Of a stretch of 6,058 nt of DNA, positions 5,888 through 6,058 are shown piece after piece; the first letter of the stretch is position 1, and the number at the start of each line of letters is the position of its first letter. The notes under the pieces are model-generated. The model searched no databases. It saw nothing but the letters and a program-made list of their open reading frames with translations, and was not told where the DNA came from. Origin of the DNA: an uncultured Helicobacter sp. Lineage in GTDB: Bacteria; Campylobacterota; Campylobacteria; Campylobacterales; Helicobacteraceae. The translations under genes and the position numbers were made by a program. The stretch covers positions 1 through 6,058 of the forward strand of contig CAMXAV010000055.1 in NCBI GenBank assembly GCA_947179285.1, read 5' to 3'.

Positions 5888-5915
5888 TGTCATTGTGAGC
5901 GTTAGTGAAGCAATC
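5888..5915 (+). repeat. REP-like dispersed repeat, copy 1 (degenerate)
   Basis: A 28-nt element begins TGTCATTGTGAGC and ends GAAGCAATC, with the characteristic ends of the TGTCATTGCGAG...GCAATC repeat found in many bacterial intergenic regions, including Helicobacter-like genomes by my recollection. It is plus-oriented and lies 30 nt after the queE stop. A single C-to-T change in the TTGCGAG core marks it as degenerate relative to the other two copies. Confidence 0.7.
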
Positions 5916-5933
5916 AAACGTTTTCGAGGCTTT

Positions 5934-5967
5934 TGTCATTGCGAGAGGCTTTAGCCTCGTGGCAATC
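5934..5967 (+). repeat. REP-like dispersed repeat, copy 2 with internal hairpin
   Basis: This 34-nt copy begins TGTCATTGCGAG and ends GTGGCAATC. Inside it GAGGC (5945-5949) pairs with GCCTC (5954-5958) around TTTA, and the outer ATTGC (5938-5942) pairs with GCAAT (5962-5966), giving a stem with one internal loop. A second CGAGGC at 5925-5930 can compete for GCCTCG at 5954-5959. Confidence 0.75.
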
Positions 5968-6006
5968 TACCGTTTATGAACGCTCGTTTGGGATTCTCTG
6001 CTCGTT

Positions 6007-6041
6007 GATTGCCGCGCTCGCTCCACTCGCTCGCAATGACA
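6007..6041 (-). repeat. REP-like dispersed repeat, copy 3 (inverted)
   Basis: The complement begins TGTCATTGCGAGCGAG and ends GCGGCAATC (35 nt). It is inverted relative to copy 2, so CTCGCAATGACA at 6030-6041 is the exact complement of 5934-5945, and GATTGCC at 6007-6013 complements 5961-5967. Its core carries AGCGAG twice. Together with copies 1 and 2 it fills most of the gene-free stretch from 5858 to the window end; I see no gene there. A TGGAATCTTG 10-mer occurs on both flanks (5873-5882 and 6044-6053). Confidence 0.75.
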
Positions 6042-6058
6042 CATGGAATCTTGTCATG

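Noticed and set aside
5858..6058. CRISPR array
   Set aside because: The repeated units differ in core sequence and orientation and lack uniform spacers; they fit dispersed REP-like elements.

Overview
The window looks like a piece of a Campylobacterota chromosome, most likely a Helicobacteraceae member with about half G+C (a Wolinella-like or high-GC Helicobacter-type organism). This is inferred from the gene families, from the extended -10 promoters without clear -35 boxes, and from TGTCATTGCGAG...GCAATC dispersed repeats, which I recall from Helicobacter-like genomes. No taxonomic marker gene is present, so the placement is tentative.

Layout, left to right. Positions 1-144 (minus) hold the N-terminal 48 codons of a low-molecular-weight protein-tyrosine phosphatase that runs off the left edge. 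Positions 145-324 are a divergent promoter region. Positions 325-3221 (plus) hold three tightly packed genes: a CstA-family carbon starvation transporter, an 89-residue protein ending in Cys-Thr-Cys-Cys (the type I know as cory-CC-star), and an ArsA/GET3-like P-loop ATPase. A terminator-like hairpin lies just after the cstA stop, inside the start of the small gene. Positions 3169-3573 (minus) hold a DUF779 protein whose 3' end overlaps the ATPase gene convergently. A second divergent promoter region separates it from a plus-strand operon at 3669-5857: a UPF0126/TRIC-like membrane protein, then queC, queD and queE. Positions 5858-6058 contain no gene but three copies of a REP-like repeat.

How the genes work together. 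QueD, QueE and QueC catalyse successive steps from 7,8-dihydroneopterin triphosphate to preQ0, the precursor of queuosine in tRNA. They are stop/start coupled, so co-expression is very likely. The preceding membrane protein overlaps queC by 4 nt and is therefore probably in the same transcript; its link to the pathway is unknown. The cstA, small Cys-tail protein and ATPase genes form the most intriguing unit. The gene order suggests a transporter with a small accessory protein and a dedicated ATPase, analogous in position to the small YbdD/YjiX protein that follows CstA/BtsT in enterobacteria. That functional reading is inference.
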